Shown piece after piece: positions 9,219 to 16,533 of a DNA stretch of 64,000 nucleotides (position 1 is the first letter of the stretch; each line of letters begins with the position of its first letter). The notes beneath the pieces were generated by a model that did not search any database, was not told the origin of the DNA, and saw nothing but the letters and a program-made list of their open reading frames with translations. The position numbers and the translations under genes were made by a program. The DNA comes from Tautonia rosea (lineage in GTDB: Bacteria > Planctomycetota > Planctomycetia > Isosphaerales > Isosphaeraceae): the NCBI RefSeq assembly GCF_012958305.1, contig NZ_JABBYO010000006.1, forward strand, positions 124,001-188,000. Direction: 5' to 3'.

Positions 9219-10601
9219 ATGTCCCGCCCGAATCCGATGCTGAGTCGATGCGAGGGGACCCTGCCGCGCCGGTCGTTCCTGCGGGCCTCGCTGACCGGTC
9301 TCTCGACCCTGGGGCTGGCGGATCTGTTCCGTCTGGAGGCGGCTGCGGCGGGAGCAGGGGCAGGCATGGGAATGGGGCCGAAAGGGGGTCCGTCGATCAT
9401 CCTCATCTGGCTCTGGGGAGGCCCGAGCCACATGGAGACGTTCGACCTGAAGCCCGAGGCTCCGGCCGAGTACCGCGGCGAGTTCAACCCGATCGAGACG
9501 AACGTCCCCGGCATCTTCATCAGCGAACACCTGCCCCGGCTGTCGAAGATTTCGGATAAGTATGCGTTAATTCGTTCGCTCTCCCACGACAGTCCCGGTC
9601 ACATGAACAGCACCCACACGGTGATGACCGGCTACACGGGAGAGATCGTCGAGACGCCGCCCTACAAGCCGAAGCAACCCGACCTGTTCCAGGCTGCTCA
9701 TAAGCTCTTGCCGAGCCGATTACCGGGCCTGCCGCAGTGGGTGGCCTTGCCTCGGGTCCGCTACACCGGCGGGGGACACTTCGGCGAGTCATACGGGCCG
9801 TTTGTGGTGACGAACGACCCGAACGATCCGAAGTTCCAGGTGCCGGCCCTGAGCCTCGATGAAGGTCCTCGGGCTCGACTCTCGGGCCGAGGGCGTCTGC
9901 TCGACGAGTTCGAACGGATGCGACGGACGGTCGATGAGACCGCGGCGGTCGAGTCGCTCGACTCCTTCCAGCAGCAGGCGCTGACGCTGTTGACCGGCAC
10001 GACGGCGCGAGATGCCTTCGACCTTTCGGGCGAAGACCCTCGCCTCCGCGACCGCTACGGCCGCGACGAGATCGGCCAGCGGTGCCTGCTGGCCCGTCGG
10101 TTGGTCGAGTCGGGGGTGCGGCTGGTGACGGTCGACTTCCCCTGCGTGCCGGGCCAGAAGGCGTTCTCATGGGACGACCACGCGAGCGTCTGGAATATCT
10201 TTGAACAGATGAAGATCCGGCTTCCTGTGCTAGACCGCGCGGTGTCAGCCCTGATCGAGGACGTGCATGCTCGGGGGATGGACCGCGACACCCTGGTGGT
10301 GGTGATGGGAGAGATGAGCCACACGCCGAAGCTCTCGAACCACCAGGGGCAGCCCGGGCGCGAGCACTGGGGCAAGTCGATGTCGCTCTTGCTCTCGGGA
10401 GGCGGGATGCCGATGGGCCAGGTCATTGGGGCCACCAACCGCCGAGGGGATGAGCCGGTCGATCGCTTCCTCCGCCCGAGCGACCTGCTGGCAACCTGGT
10501 ATACCTACCTCGGGATCGATCCGCACGCCGTCTTCCCTGACCAGACCAATCGGCCCATTCCGCTCCTGCCGCATGGCGAGCCAATTAGTGAGCTTGTCTG
10601 A
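9219..10601 (+). CDS. Tat-exported DUF1501 protein
   Basis: A 460-residue DUF1501 protein, a family very expanded in planctomycetes and related in fold to alkaline phosphatase/sulfatase enzymes. It begins with a twin-arginine signal (RRSFLRASLTGLSTLGLADL). It then shows the family blocks LWGGGPSHMETFDLKP-like (here WLWGGPSHMETF), SLSHDSPGH near residue 125 and a C-terminal GEMSHTPKL. The start ATG follows AAGGAG by seven bases. Unlike the two other DUF1501 genes here it has no adjacent PSD1/DUF1553 partner and instead follows a sulfatase. The molecular function of DUF1501 proteins is not established; an exported hydrolase role is inferred from the fold. Confidence 0.88.
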   Translation: MSRPNPMLSRCEGTLPRRSFLRASLTGLSTLGLADLFRLEAAAAGAGAGMGMGPKGGPSIILIWLWGGPSHMETFDLKPEAPAEYRGEFNPIETNVPGIFISEHLPRLSKISDKYALIRSLSHDSPGHMNSTHTVMTGYTGEIVETPPYKPKQPDLFQAAHKLLPSRLPGLPQWVALPRVRYTGGGHFGESYGPFVVTNDPNDPKFQVPALSLDEGPRARLSGRGRLLDEFERMRRTVDETAAVESLDSFQQQALTLLTGTTARDAFDLSGEDPRLRDRYGRDEIGQRCLLARRLVESGVRLVTVDFPCVPGQKAFSWDDHASVWNIFEQMKIRLPVLDRAVSALIEDVHARGMDRDTLVVVMGEMSHTPKLSNHQGQPGREHWGKSMSLLLSGGGMPMGQVIGATNRRGDEPVDRFLRPSDLLATWYTYLGIDPHAVFPDQTNRPIPLLPHGEPISELV

Positions 10602-10620
10602 TTACGTTGATGCGTTCTGT

Positions 10621-11799
10621 TCAACGGAACTGGTTGAGGAAGCTGCGGTCGAGCAGGTCTTTCCAGGCGAGCATGGCGCGGCCTCTGAAGGAGAAAGGTC
10701 CCCAGCAGGCCAGGCCGGTGCCGTCACCGAGGTTGAGGATTTGGAGCCAACGGCGTTGGGGGCGATATCGTCGAAGGCGTCCACCGAGGAAGGTGGCCCG
10801 GAGATTGTGGGCCAGTACCCGGGCCTGCCGCACTGCGACCACGCCAATCCGGGGCAGGTTCGTGCGATCGAGGGTCGCGCAGTCTCCCCCGGCAAAGAGG
10901 GTCGGCTCCTGGATCGATCGGAGGAACGGGTCGAGGAGGAGTCGGCCCTCGTTGCTGGTGGGTAGGCCGAGCCGGCCGATCAGGGGAGGAGCGACGAGCC
11001 CGATGGCGGCAACGACCAGGTCGTAGCCAATCCGGTCTCCTCCGCTGAGGACCGCCTCGCCTGGCTCGACGCGATCGACGGCTACCCGGCTTCGAACAGT
11101 GATTGCGCGATGATGGAGCAAGTCGGTGATGGTTTGTGAGGCGGATTCGGGGAAGGTGTTGAGGAGGCGATCGCCCGAGGTGACCAGAGTGATGAATGCC
11201 TGCGCATTGAGGCGATCGGCCAGGGCCCGGAGGTTGAGGGCAATTTCGCAGGCAGTCGCCCCGCCACCGATGACCAGGATGCGGGGAGGCTGTGGGGGCC
11301 GGCCGTTTCCCGGCTGAACGCGACGCGTGAGATCAGCCCGGAGCTTGGCCAGTCGCCGGATTGGTTTGGCGGGGAAGGCATTCAAACCGAGTCCTTCGAC
11401 CCGATCGACGGGCACGCCACTGCCGAGGTCGAGGGAGGCCACGTCGTAGGAAAGCGCTTTTCCTCCGGCCAGGTGGACGACCCTTGCGGTCGGATCGACC
11501 TGCGTGATTCGATCCCGAATGAATCGGGCACCGACCCGCTTGGCCAGGGTCTCGACCGAGATGCGGTCGTGTTCCACCTCATACTGACCGCCGAGCATCC
11601 CCGTGGCGAGCCCTGAGTACCAGAAGTCGTCCTGGTCAACAATCGTGACCTCGACCCCGGCATGAGTCAGCGGACGGAGCCTTCGGATCACGTCCAGATG
11701 CGCATGGCCGGCCCCGAGAATCGCCAGCCGCCGTCCTGCTGCTCGCCTTGCCACGTGCTGACTCCCGCCTTCCGCCGCTGCCGACACCGATTGAATCAC
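10621..11799 (-). CDS. FAD/NAD(P)-dependent pyridine nucleotide-disulfide oxidoreductase
   Basis: A 392-residue two-dinucleotide-domain flavoprotein. The FAD-binding Rossmann motif LAILGAGHAHLDVI lies near residue 25 and a second NAD(P) motif, ILVIGGGATACEIA, lies near residue 175. A typical C-terminal FAD loop contains LFAGGDCATLD. GAGHAHL and the WYSGLATGML segment place it near the NDH-2-like proteins and the oxidoreductase domain fused to some SelD proteins. No redox-active CxxC is seen. The GTG start at 11799 has no strong ribosome site, so the first ~20 residues are uncertain. It converges with the DUF1501 gene, with only 19 bp between stops, and diverges from the zinc-ribbon gene. Confidence 0.8.
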   Translation of the reverse strand: MIQSVSAAAEGGSQHVARRAAGRRLAILGAGHAHLDVIRRLRPLTHAGVEVTIVDQDDFWYSGLATGMLGGQYEVEHDRISVETLAKRVGARFIRDRITQVDPTARVVHLAGGKALSYDVASLDLGSGVPVDRVEGLGLNAFPAKPIRRLAKLRADLTRRVQPGNGRPPQPPRILVIGGGATACEIALNLRALADRLNAQAFITLVTSGDRLLNTFPESASQTITDLLHHRAITVRSRVAVDRVEPGEAVLSGGDRIGYDLVVAAIGLVAPPLIGRLGLPTSNEGRLLLDPFLRSIQEPTLFAGGDCATLDRTNLPRIGVVAVRQARVLAHNLRATFLGGRLRRYRPQRRWLQILNLGDGTGLACWGPFSFRGRAMLAWKDLLDRSFLNQFR

Positions 11800-11920
11800 T
11801 CGTGAAGGTGGATTGGTTGCAGTTTTCAGGCCATCTCACGAGGGAATCGGACCTGAGTACGATACAATCCTGGGAGGATTCGTGCCTGTCCCTCGTCCGA
11901 GCGCTTCCCGAGGTGTCACC

Positions 11921-12175
11921 ATGCGGCTCGCTTCTCGCGACTGGGATGACGATTCCGAAGACTGGGACGAGGACCCCGACGATTGGGATGACGACGACGA
12001 ATCGGCCGTGCTTCCCTGCCCGTCCTGCGGTGCCGAGGTTTATGAGGACGCCGAACAATGCCCCCACTGCGGGGAGTTCATTGTCCGACGTCTCCGGGTC
12101 TGGGAGGGAAGGCCGTGGTGGTGGGTCGCGATGGGGCTCTTGGGGATCGGAGCGATGATCTGGGCCTTGATCTGA
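11921..12175 (+). CDS. Small zinc-ribbon membrane protein
   Basis: An 84-residue protein with three recognisable parts. The N-terminal third is extremely acidic (repeated DDW, DED units). The middle holds a zinc ribbon with CPSCG and CPHCG knuckles 16 residues apart. The C-terminus is a single hydrophobic segment (WWWVAMGLLGIGAMIWALI) and then stops. It is predicted to be an inner-membrane protein with a cytoplasmic zinc ribbon. I chose ATG 11921, preceded by AGGTG, because the possible upstream extension to 11813 has no coding character. This is a recurrent planctomycete gene type of unknown function. Confidence 0.7.
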   Translation: MRLASRDWDDDSEDWDEDPDDWDDDDESAVLPCPSCGAEVYEDAEQCPHCGEFIVRRLRVWEGRPWWWVAMGLLGIGAMIWALI

Positions 12176-12212
12176 GCCGAGAATTGGGTCGGGAAATCGG
12201 GTCAGATCACGA

Positions 12213-13988
12213 TCAGATCCAGGGGTCGTCGATGGCTTCCTCGACCGAGGCATAAAGGTCGACGAAATTCGGCAGGCGCATCGAGTCGAGTACGGGCAAT
12301 ACCTTCGGCGAAACGCAGCAGACCCGCATTGCCCCGTGTTCACGGTCGAGGTGCTGGAAGAAGGCGAGCAAGGCGCCGACGGCCCGGCTCGACAGGTAGT
12401 CGACGTTCTCCATGCTGAGCACAACCCGGCGCGGGAGGGGTCGGTCGAAGAAGGTCTGAAGGTCGTAGCGGAGCGGGCCGACCGTGGACTCGTCTTCGAG
12501 GTACGATTCCCGAATGCGGGCCACGAGGACCCCGCGAACGACCTCGCAGGCCAGGGCGTTGGTCGACAGCTCTGGATCGGCGTGCGAGGCGTTGGGGTCT
12601 TCGGTTTCCTCCTCCTGGTCGCCGGGAGTGGTCGACGGGGATGAGGTTCCTTGAAGGGTGGGGATCAAGAGCGCGGTCGGGGCGTCGGGATTGGCTGAAG
12701 ATGCCTGATCTAGCAGCCACGAGGCGAGGATGTCGTCATCGGTTGTTGGAGTCGAGCCGGTGACGGGGAGAATCTGGATGGAAAAACCGAGAACTCCGAC
12801 CTGGAGGGAATCGCCGTCGTGGGCTTCGGCCTCTTCGCCACGGAGGGTTCGACCGGCGAGGATCGTGCCGTTCTTGGTGCCATAGTCACGGACGAAGACC
12901 TTGCCGTCTCGGCGTTCAATGATGGCGTGAATGCGGCTGATCGTTTCGCTGTTGGGGCGAAGCTGGCATCGGGCATCGCGACCAATGACGAAGCGACGGC
13001 CCTTGACCTCGATGGCGCGCCCTTTGGCCTTACCGACGGCGACGATCAATCGCACGCAAGGGGCTCCGGCGGTGGGATCGGGGGCCGAGGTTCCGAACGA
13101 AGCTTCGTCGGAAGTGGATTCGTCCTGGTGCGGGCGTGGTTGCGGCCAGATACTTTCCAGGGCCGGGCGGGTGTCTGGGAAGATTTCGATATGCTTGTGC
13201 AGATCGGTCATAAAGAAGAGTTGCGCGACGGCCGGCTGTACGGTACAGACTTTCAGCGCTCCGCCCTCGGTACGGCAACGGTCGTAGACGCGGAGGACAG
13301 TGCTCAAGGCCTGGCTGGAGCAGTGCTCCACGTTGCGGAAGTCGAGCGCGATGCGGACCTTCCCGGCGAGGATCAACTCTTCGAGCTGGTGTGTGACCCG
13401 GCGGATGTCCTGCTCGTCGATCAGATCGCGATCGAGAATGCGGGCCAGGGCAATGCCGTCCTGGTCTTCGATCGCCAGGCCATGTTGGGAGGGAGAGGGA
13501 GCGTGCTCGTGGTGCGCTTCCCCTTCGTGCTCGTGCTCGTGTTCGTGGGCCAGGCGGTCGAGAATGGATCGAGCGGTCCGCATAGCCGGCGAGAGGGGAA
13601 TGTTTGAATCCGAAGGGCTGGCAGCCGGTTGGAGCCCCTGACGCGCCTTGATGGCTCGTGCCACCCAGGAAGCGTCACGCTGGGCCATCTCGTCGGCGTC
13701 GGCGATCATCACCAGGTAGTGGACCGGTCCGGCACAAAGCTCGTCGCCGTCGTGCAATTCCGTCGGGACGTGGATTCGATCGCCATTGACCAGGGTGCCG
13801 TCGGCCGAATTGATATCTTCGACAAACAGGCGGATTCCTTGCCAGTAGAGTCGGCAGTGTCGCTTGCTGACCCGACCATGGTCGGGACGAAGATGACACG
13901 AGGGTTCGCGACCGATAACGCATTCCCGTTCCGTCATGCGGAACTGCTCATTCCCGTATGCGCTGAGCTGGACGAGCCGGACCTCCAT
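12213..13988 (-). CDS. FHA-STAS-FHA-STAS signalling scaffold protein
   Basis: A 591-residue protein with a tandemly duplicated two-domain unit. FHA1 spans about residues 22-90 with VIGREPSCHL, SKRHC and NG motifs. STAS1 spans about 170-282 with the helix-cap HCSSQALS. FHA2 spans about 333-408 with VIGRDARCQL, SRIHA and TKNGT. STAS2 spans about 478-590 with YLSSRAVGALL. A His/Glu-rich linker at 149-162 (HEHEHEHEGEAHHEH) could bind metal. FHA domains bind phosphothreonine peptides and STAS domains act in anti-sigma-antagonist pathways, so it probably links Ser/Thr kinase signalling to a partner switch. The ATG at 13988 follows GGAGG by seven bases, so an upstream extension to 14105 is rejected. 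It lies 261 bp after the reverse transcriptase gene on the same strand. Confidence 0.85.
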   Translation of the reverse strand: MEVRLVQLSAYGNEQFRMTERECVIGREPSCHLRPDHGRVSKRHCRLYWQGIRLFVEDINSADGTLVNGDRIHVPTELHDGDELCAGPVHYLVMIADADEMAQRDASWVARAIKARQGLQPAASPSDSNIPLSPAMRTARSILDRLAHEHEHEHEGEAHHEHAPSPSQHGLAIEDQDGIALARILDRDLIDEQDIRRVTHQLEELILAGKVRIALDFRNVEHCSSQALSTVLRVYDRCRTEGGALKVCTVQPAVAQLFFMTDLHKHIEIFPDTRPALESIWPQPRPHQDESTSDEASFGTSAPDPTAGAPCVRLIVAVGKAKGRAIEVKGRRFVIGRDARCQLRPNSETISRIHAIIERRDGKVFVRDYGTKNGTILAGRTLRGEEAEAHDGDSLQVGVLGFSIQILPVTGSTPTTDDDILASWLLDQASSANPDAPTALLIPTLQGTSSPSTTPGDQEEETEDPNASHADPELSTNALACEVVRGVLVARIRESYLEDESTVGPLRYDLQTFFDRPLPRRVVLSMENVDYLSSRAVGALLAFFQHLDREHGAMRVCCVSPKVLPVLDSMRLPNFVDLYASVEEAIDDPWI

Positions 13989-14249
13989 GGGATTGCCTCC
14001 GGGGCCCTCAGGCCCTCCAAAGATAAGGCTGCGGGACCAAGCCTTGGCCTCGAAGCACCGACCGGCAGCATCGACGGTCGCATGGGGAGGGCGGGTAGAT
14101 TTCATTCAGGTCTACATCTTCGGTGAGGTTGACGCAACCCCCCGGGATGAATTTGAGCGGAATTCTCAGAATTCCTGTCATTTTCGACATGCAGGCATGT
14201 GGACGTTCCTTTAGCTTAATTGAGAAGAATGAGTGTGAACGGAGACGGG
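13989..14249 (-). other. Hairpin-rich gap between RT and FHA-STAS genes; candidate structured RNA or leader
   Basis: These 261 bp contain an unusual density of perfect inverted repeats: GGAATTC-TCA-GAATTCC at 14159-14175, and ACATGC-AG-GCATGT at 14187-14200. On the minus strand there are also GGTTG-CGT-CAACC, GTAGA...TCTAC and CCAAG-G-CTTGG. The 14100-14240 part is clearly more AT-rich than its surroundings. It could be the leader/promoter of the FHA-STAS gene, a processing or termination site after the RT, or the RNA template of the RT. I see no open frame in it. Confidence 0.4.
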
Positions 14250-15569
14250 TCAGGCCGGTGGCTCGGTGGCGGGGGGCCGGTCGGCTGTGGTGTTCCACTG
14301 AGATCGAAGGGTCTGGGCGAGGGTCGGGTCGGTCATGGCTAGATAGCTGATCAGGCCGGCGAGCCGTTGGGGGGTGTCGGCGTCGGCTCGGGGACGACCG
14401 GTCTGAAGATTGTGGACTGCGGCCCGGAGTTGGCGGCGCAGTTTTCGGGGAGTGCGGGGGGAGGCATCTCCGTTGACGACCAGGCCGGTGACCTGCTGGC
14501 GTGCTCCGGGGCGGGCCACGCGGGTCTTTTCGAGCCGGACGGAGAAGCCTTCGGACTCGACCACGCGACGGGCCGATCCGAGCAGGGTGCCGAGCCGGGT
14601 GTCTCCCTCGTGAGCGCGGGGGAGACTGAAGGTCAGGTCGTCGGCGTAGCGGGTGTAGCGGTAGCCGAGCGACCGGGCCAGGCCATCGAGGCGGCGATCG
14701 AGACGGAGGCAGAGGGTGTTGGTCAAGGCCGGGCTGGTCGGTGCGCCTTGCGGAAGGCATCGAGGGCCGAGGGCGACGTAGTAGGTCGTCTTATCTTGCT
14801 CGACGATCTCGCGAGGGGATTCGGTGCAGATCGAGGCCAGGAGGGTCGCCACCTGCTCGCGATAGCCGGCCCGGCGGAAGATCCCCTTCACGCGTCGGAA
14901 TGTGACCGAGGGAAAGAAGTCTTTGACGTCCATCTTGACGACGAGTTTCGAGTTGAGATGGTTGCCGGCATTCGAGAGGATCGATCGGCCGGCCAGGAAC
15001 CCGTGGGCCGCACCGTGGACGGGGAGCTTCTCGGCGATGTTGCGGAGAATCCAGTGCTGGGCGGCCTTGAGGGTCGGCATGGGGGCCCAGATGGCCCGTT
15101 CCGAGCCGTCTCGCTTGGGAATGGTGAAGCGTCGGTAGTGGAGCGAGGTGGCCGCGTCTCGGTGGAAGGCGAGCCAGCGGAGCTGAGAGATGGTTAGGCC
15201 GAGGGCCTCAGCCAGATCACGAGGGGAGTCGAGCGGGGGCAGCTCGTTCTCGGCGGCACGTTCCTCGGCGTCGGGGGCGTCCCAGGGATCCTTGGTCGCC
15301 TGGTCGTTCCAGTAGATGCCTTCGCCGAGGTGGACAATGTGACGGGCACGATAGGCGTTCCAGGCCTCGCGTTTCAGTTCCCGGCGGTGGGCGGCTTCCT
15401 CCTTGAGCTGCTTTTTGTAGGCGGTGCGCTCGCGGTCGGACATGGTGTCCATGTCTCGTCGAGCGACAAGGAAGCCGCGTTCGACAAGCTGATTGTTCAC
15501 GTAGGCATCGATGCCACCGGCCTGTTCGATGGCCCGCCAGAGCGAGAGGAGGTCGGTGGCGCGGGACAT
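14250..15569 (-). CDS. Retron-type reverse transcriptase
   Basis: A 439-residue RNA-directed DNA polymerase. It shows the order of RT blocks: FTIPKRDGSERAIWAP (148-163), the NAxxH signature NAGNH (200-204), MDVKDFFPS with catalytic Asp214, CLPQGAPTSP (271-280), RYADDLTFS with catalytic Asp310-Asp311 next to Tyr308, then RLEKTR, and the VTG signature VTGLVVN (360-366). NAxxH together with VTG is diagnostic of retron RTs rather than group II intron or DGR RTs. The N-terminal ~110 residues are charged and helical and not shared with small classical retron RTs. ATG 15569 follows AAGGAG by eight bases. Only 35 bp separate it from the rsmH stop, so no msr-msd fits immediately upstream. No X or maturase domain is seen. 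Confidence 0.88.
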   Translation of the reverse strand: MSRATDLLSLWRAIEQAGGIDAYVNNQLVERGFLVARRDMDTMSDRERTAYKKQLKEEAAHRRELKREAWNAYRARHIVHLGEGIYWNDQATKDPWDAPDAEERAAENELPPLDSPRDLAEALGLTISQLRWLAFHRDAATSLHYRRFTIPKRDGSERAIWAPMPTLKAAQHWILRNIAEKLPVHGAAHGFLAGRSILSNAGNHLNSKLVVKMDVKDFFPSVTFRRVKGIFRRAGYREQVATLLASICTESPREIVEQDKTTYYVALGPRCLPQGAPTSPALTNTLCLRLDRRLDGLARSLGYRYTRYADDLTFSLPRAHEGDTRLGTLLGSARRVVESEGFSVRLEKTRVARPGARQQVTGLVVNGDASPRTPRKLRRQLRAAVHNLQTGRPRADADTPQRLAGLISYLAMTDPTLAQTLRSQWNTTADRPPATEPPA

Positions 15570-15604
15570 GGGGGCCTCTCCTTGGAAGGGGAACACGTCG
15601 GGGA

Positions 15605-16474
15605 TCAGACCCGCTCGGCGGCGCGGAGCTTGGCGCTGCGGGACCGGATGTTCTGACGGAGTTCGCGGTCGCCAGCGATGACGGGTTTTCGGGTCAACGG
15701 GCGGAGTCGGTCGTCATGACGAAAGGCGGCCTTGATGCGTTCATCTTCGAGCGAGTGGAAGCTGATGATAACGAACCGGCCGCCGGGTCGGAGCCGGTCG
15801 GGGGCAACGGCAAGGAAACGGTCGAGGATCGCCAGTTCGTCGTTGACGGCGATCCGGAGCGCCTGAAAGACACGGGTACTCGGGTCGATTCGTTCGCGAC
15901 GGTGGCCGTAGACGCCTCGGATCAATGAAGCCAGTTCGTCGGTGGTGGTGATGGGTGCCTGGCGTCGTTGTTCGACGATGCGGTTGGCGATGGCTCGGGC
16001 TCGGGGTTCGTCTCCCAGGTCGCGGAACAGGGCAAACAACTCATCGGCCGAGCGTTCGTTGACCAGAGTGGCGGCAGTGATCGGCTGCGAGGGGTCGAAG
16101 CGCATGTCGAGCGGCCCCTCGCGCTGAAAGCTGAAGCCGCGGGAGGGGGTGTCCATTTGATCGGACGCAAAGCCGAGGTCGGCCAGGATACCGTCCACCT
16201 GGGCAATGCCGAGCGCGTCGAGCACCTCACCGATCCGGTCGTAGGCCGAAGGGATGAGCGTGACCGGCAGGCCCCTGGTGCGATCTCGGGCGAAGTCGAG
16301 CATCATCGGGTCGCGGTCAACGCTGATGACCCGTCCTTCCGGTCCGACGCGATCGGCGAGAGCGGCCGAGTGTCCCCCCGCGCCGGCGGTGGCATCGACG
16401 AAGATTCCCCCGGGCTTCGGAGCAAGCCAGGTGAGCACTTCGTCGAGCAAGACGGGGCGGTGGACGGCAGTCAT
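15605..16474 (-). CDS. rsmH: 16S rRNA (cytosine(1402)-N(4))-methyltransferase RsmH
   Basis: A 289-residue SAM-dependent methyltransferase (formerly MraW) that methylates N4 of C1402 in the 16S rRNA decoding centre. Family signatures are clear: HRPVLLDEVL at the N-terminus, VDATAGAGGHS as the SAM-binding loop, ILADLGFASDQMD, GPLDMRFD, RIAVNDEL and the C-terminal IISFHSLEDERIKAAF. Length is normal. In most bacteria rsmH sits at the head of the dcw division cluster; here it is alone between the SWIM/WGR gene (59 bp away) and the RT gene (35 bp away), all on one strand. This fits the dispersed dcw genes of planctomycetes and makes co-transcription with the RT likely. Confidence 0.95.
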   Translation of the reverse strand: MTAVHRPVLLDEVLTWLAPKPGGIFVDATAGAGGHSAALADRVGPEGRVISVDRDPMMLDFARDRTRGLPVTLIPSAYDRIGEVLDALGIAQVDGILADLGFASDQMDTPSRGFSFQREGPLDMRFDPSQPITAATLVNERSADELFALFRDLGDEPRARAIANRIVEQRRQAPITTTDELASLIRGVYGHRRERIDPSTRVFQALRIAVNDELAILDRFLAVAPDRLRPGGRFVIISFHSLEDERIKAAFRHDDRLRPLTRKPVIAGDRELRQNIRSRSAKLRAAERV

Positions 16475-16533
16475 CGAGCACCGGGGTTCAACTCGGGAAC
16501 GAGGGTCGGGGTTTCGCGGACTGGGGAAAGGAG

